Virus record (IMG/VR): IMGVR_UViG_3300010151_000089
Span: 1-30,528 of that record
Direction: 5' to 3' (one strand)
Origin: a virus
Length of the DNA: 30,528 nucleotides
Part shown: positions 30,517 to 30,528 of the stretch, in pieces
How positions within the stretch are numbered: position 1 is the stretch's first letter
Layout: each line of letters opens with the position of its first letter
Notes under the pieces: generated by a model
What the model was told of the DNA's origin: nothing
Databases searched by the model: none
Seen by the model: the letters and a program-made list of their open reading frames with translations, nothing else
Made by a program: the position numbers and the translations under genes

Positions 30517-30528
30517 ATCACATCTGGC

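Overview
The window is a compact, almost entirely leftward (minus-strand) piece of a T4-like tailed phage genome with a contractile tail. It looks like the structural cluster of an uncultured, probably aquatic myovirus. The support is a T4-type set of gene families (gp17, gp20, gp21, gp22, gp23, gp13, gp14, gp15, gp18, gp19, gp26, gp53 and gp32 types), very tight gene packing with ATGA/GTGA/TAATG overlaps, a phage-borne ribosomal protein bS21, and no bacterial housekeeping genes. No tRNA, rRNA, IS element, CRISPR array or integrase was seen. The host cannot be named from the sequence.

Layout, in the direction of transcription (right to left): a small membrane protein, a Cys-rich protein and a conserved unknown (30516-29374); DNA packaging and portal (terminase large subunit 29362-27794, portal 27782-25743); two unknowns and a DUF1360-like membrane protein (25762-24024); head assembly (prohead protease, an unknown, bS21, an unknown, scaffold, major capsid protein; 23925-19394); a pair of paralogous post-capsid proteins and a histone-H1-like basic protein, separated by terminators (19276-17362); neck and tail-completion genes (17310-14677); sheath and two tube genes (14617-10503); a T4_baseplate-family protein with an overlapping +1-frame extension in the usual tail-assembly-chaperone position (10493-9527); a tape-measure candidate; baseplate/hub genes (8056-3782) and a large unknown (3785-2328); then a stripped-down family A DNA polymerase, a possible tubulin/FtsZ-like protein, and the start of a gp32-like single-strand DNA-binding protein running off the left edge (2328-1).

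The genes form one virion programme. Scaffold, protease and capsid build the prohead on the portal, terminase fills it, gp13/14/15-like proteins close the neck, sheath and tube polymerise on a baseplate nucleated by the hub genes, and the left end passes into replication proteins. Regulation is visible in a recurrent intergenic motif, ACTAWTTAY on the coding strand, which precedes at least eight structural genes and is a late-promoter candidate. There are also two strong intrinsic terminators around the capsid/post-capsid genes and a leader whose hairpin loop is complementary to its own Shine-Dalgarno.

The points most worth a second look are the two apparent +1 frame changes at homopolymers (T7 in the tail chaperone, A6 in a post-capsid paralogue), the bS21 gene inside the capsid-assembly operon, the reduced PolA with an HDS motif C beside baseplate genes, the possible tubulin-like gene, and a strong excess of the palindromes GCCGGC and CCCGGG in genes that are otherwise AT-leaning.
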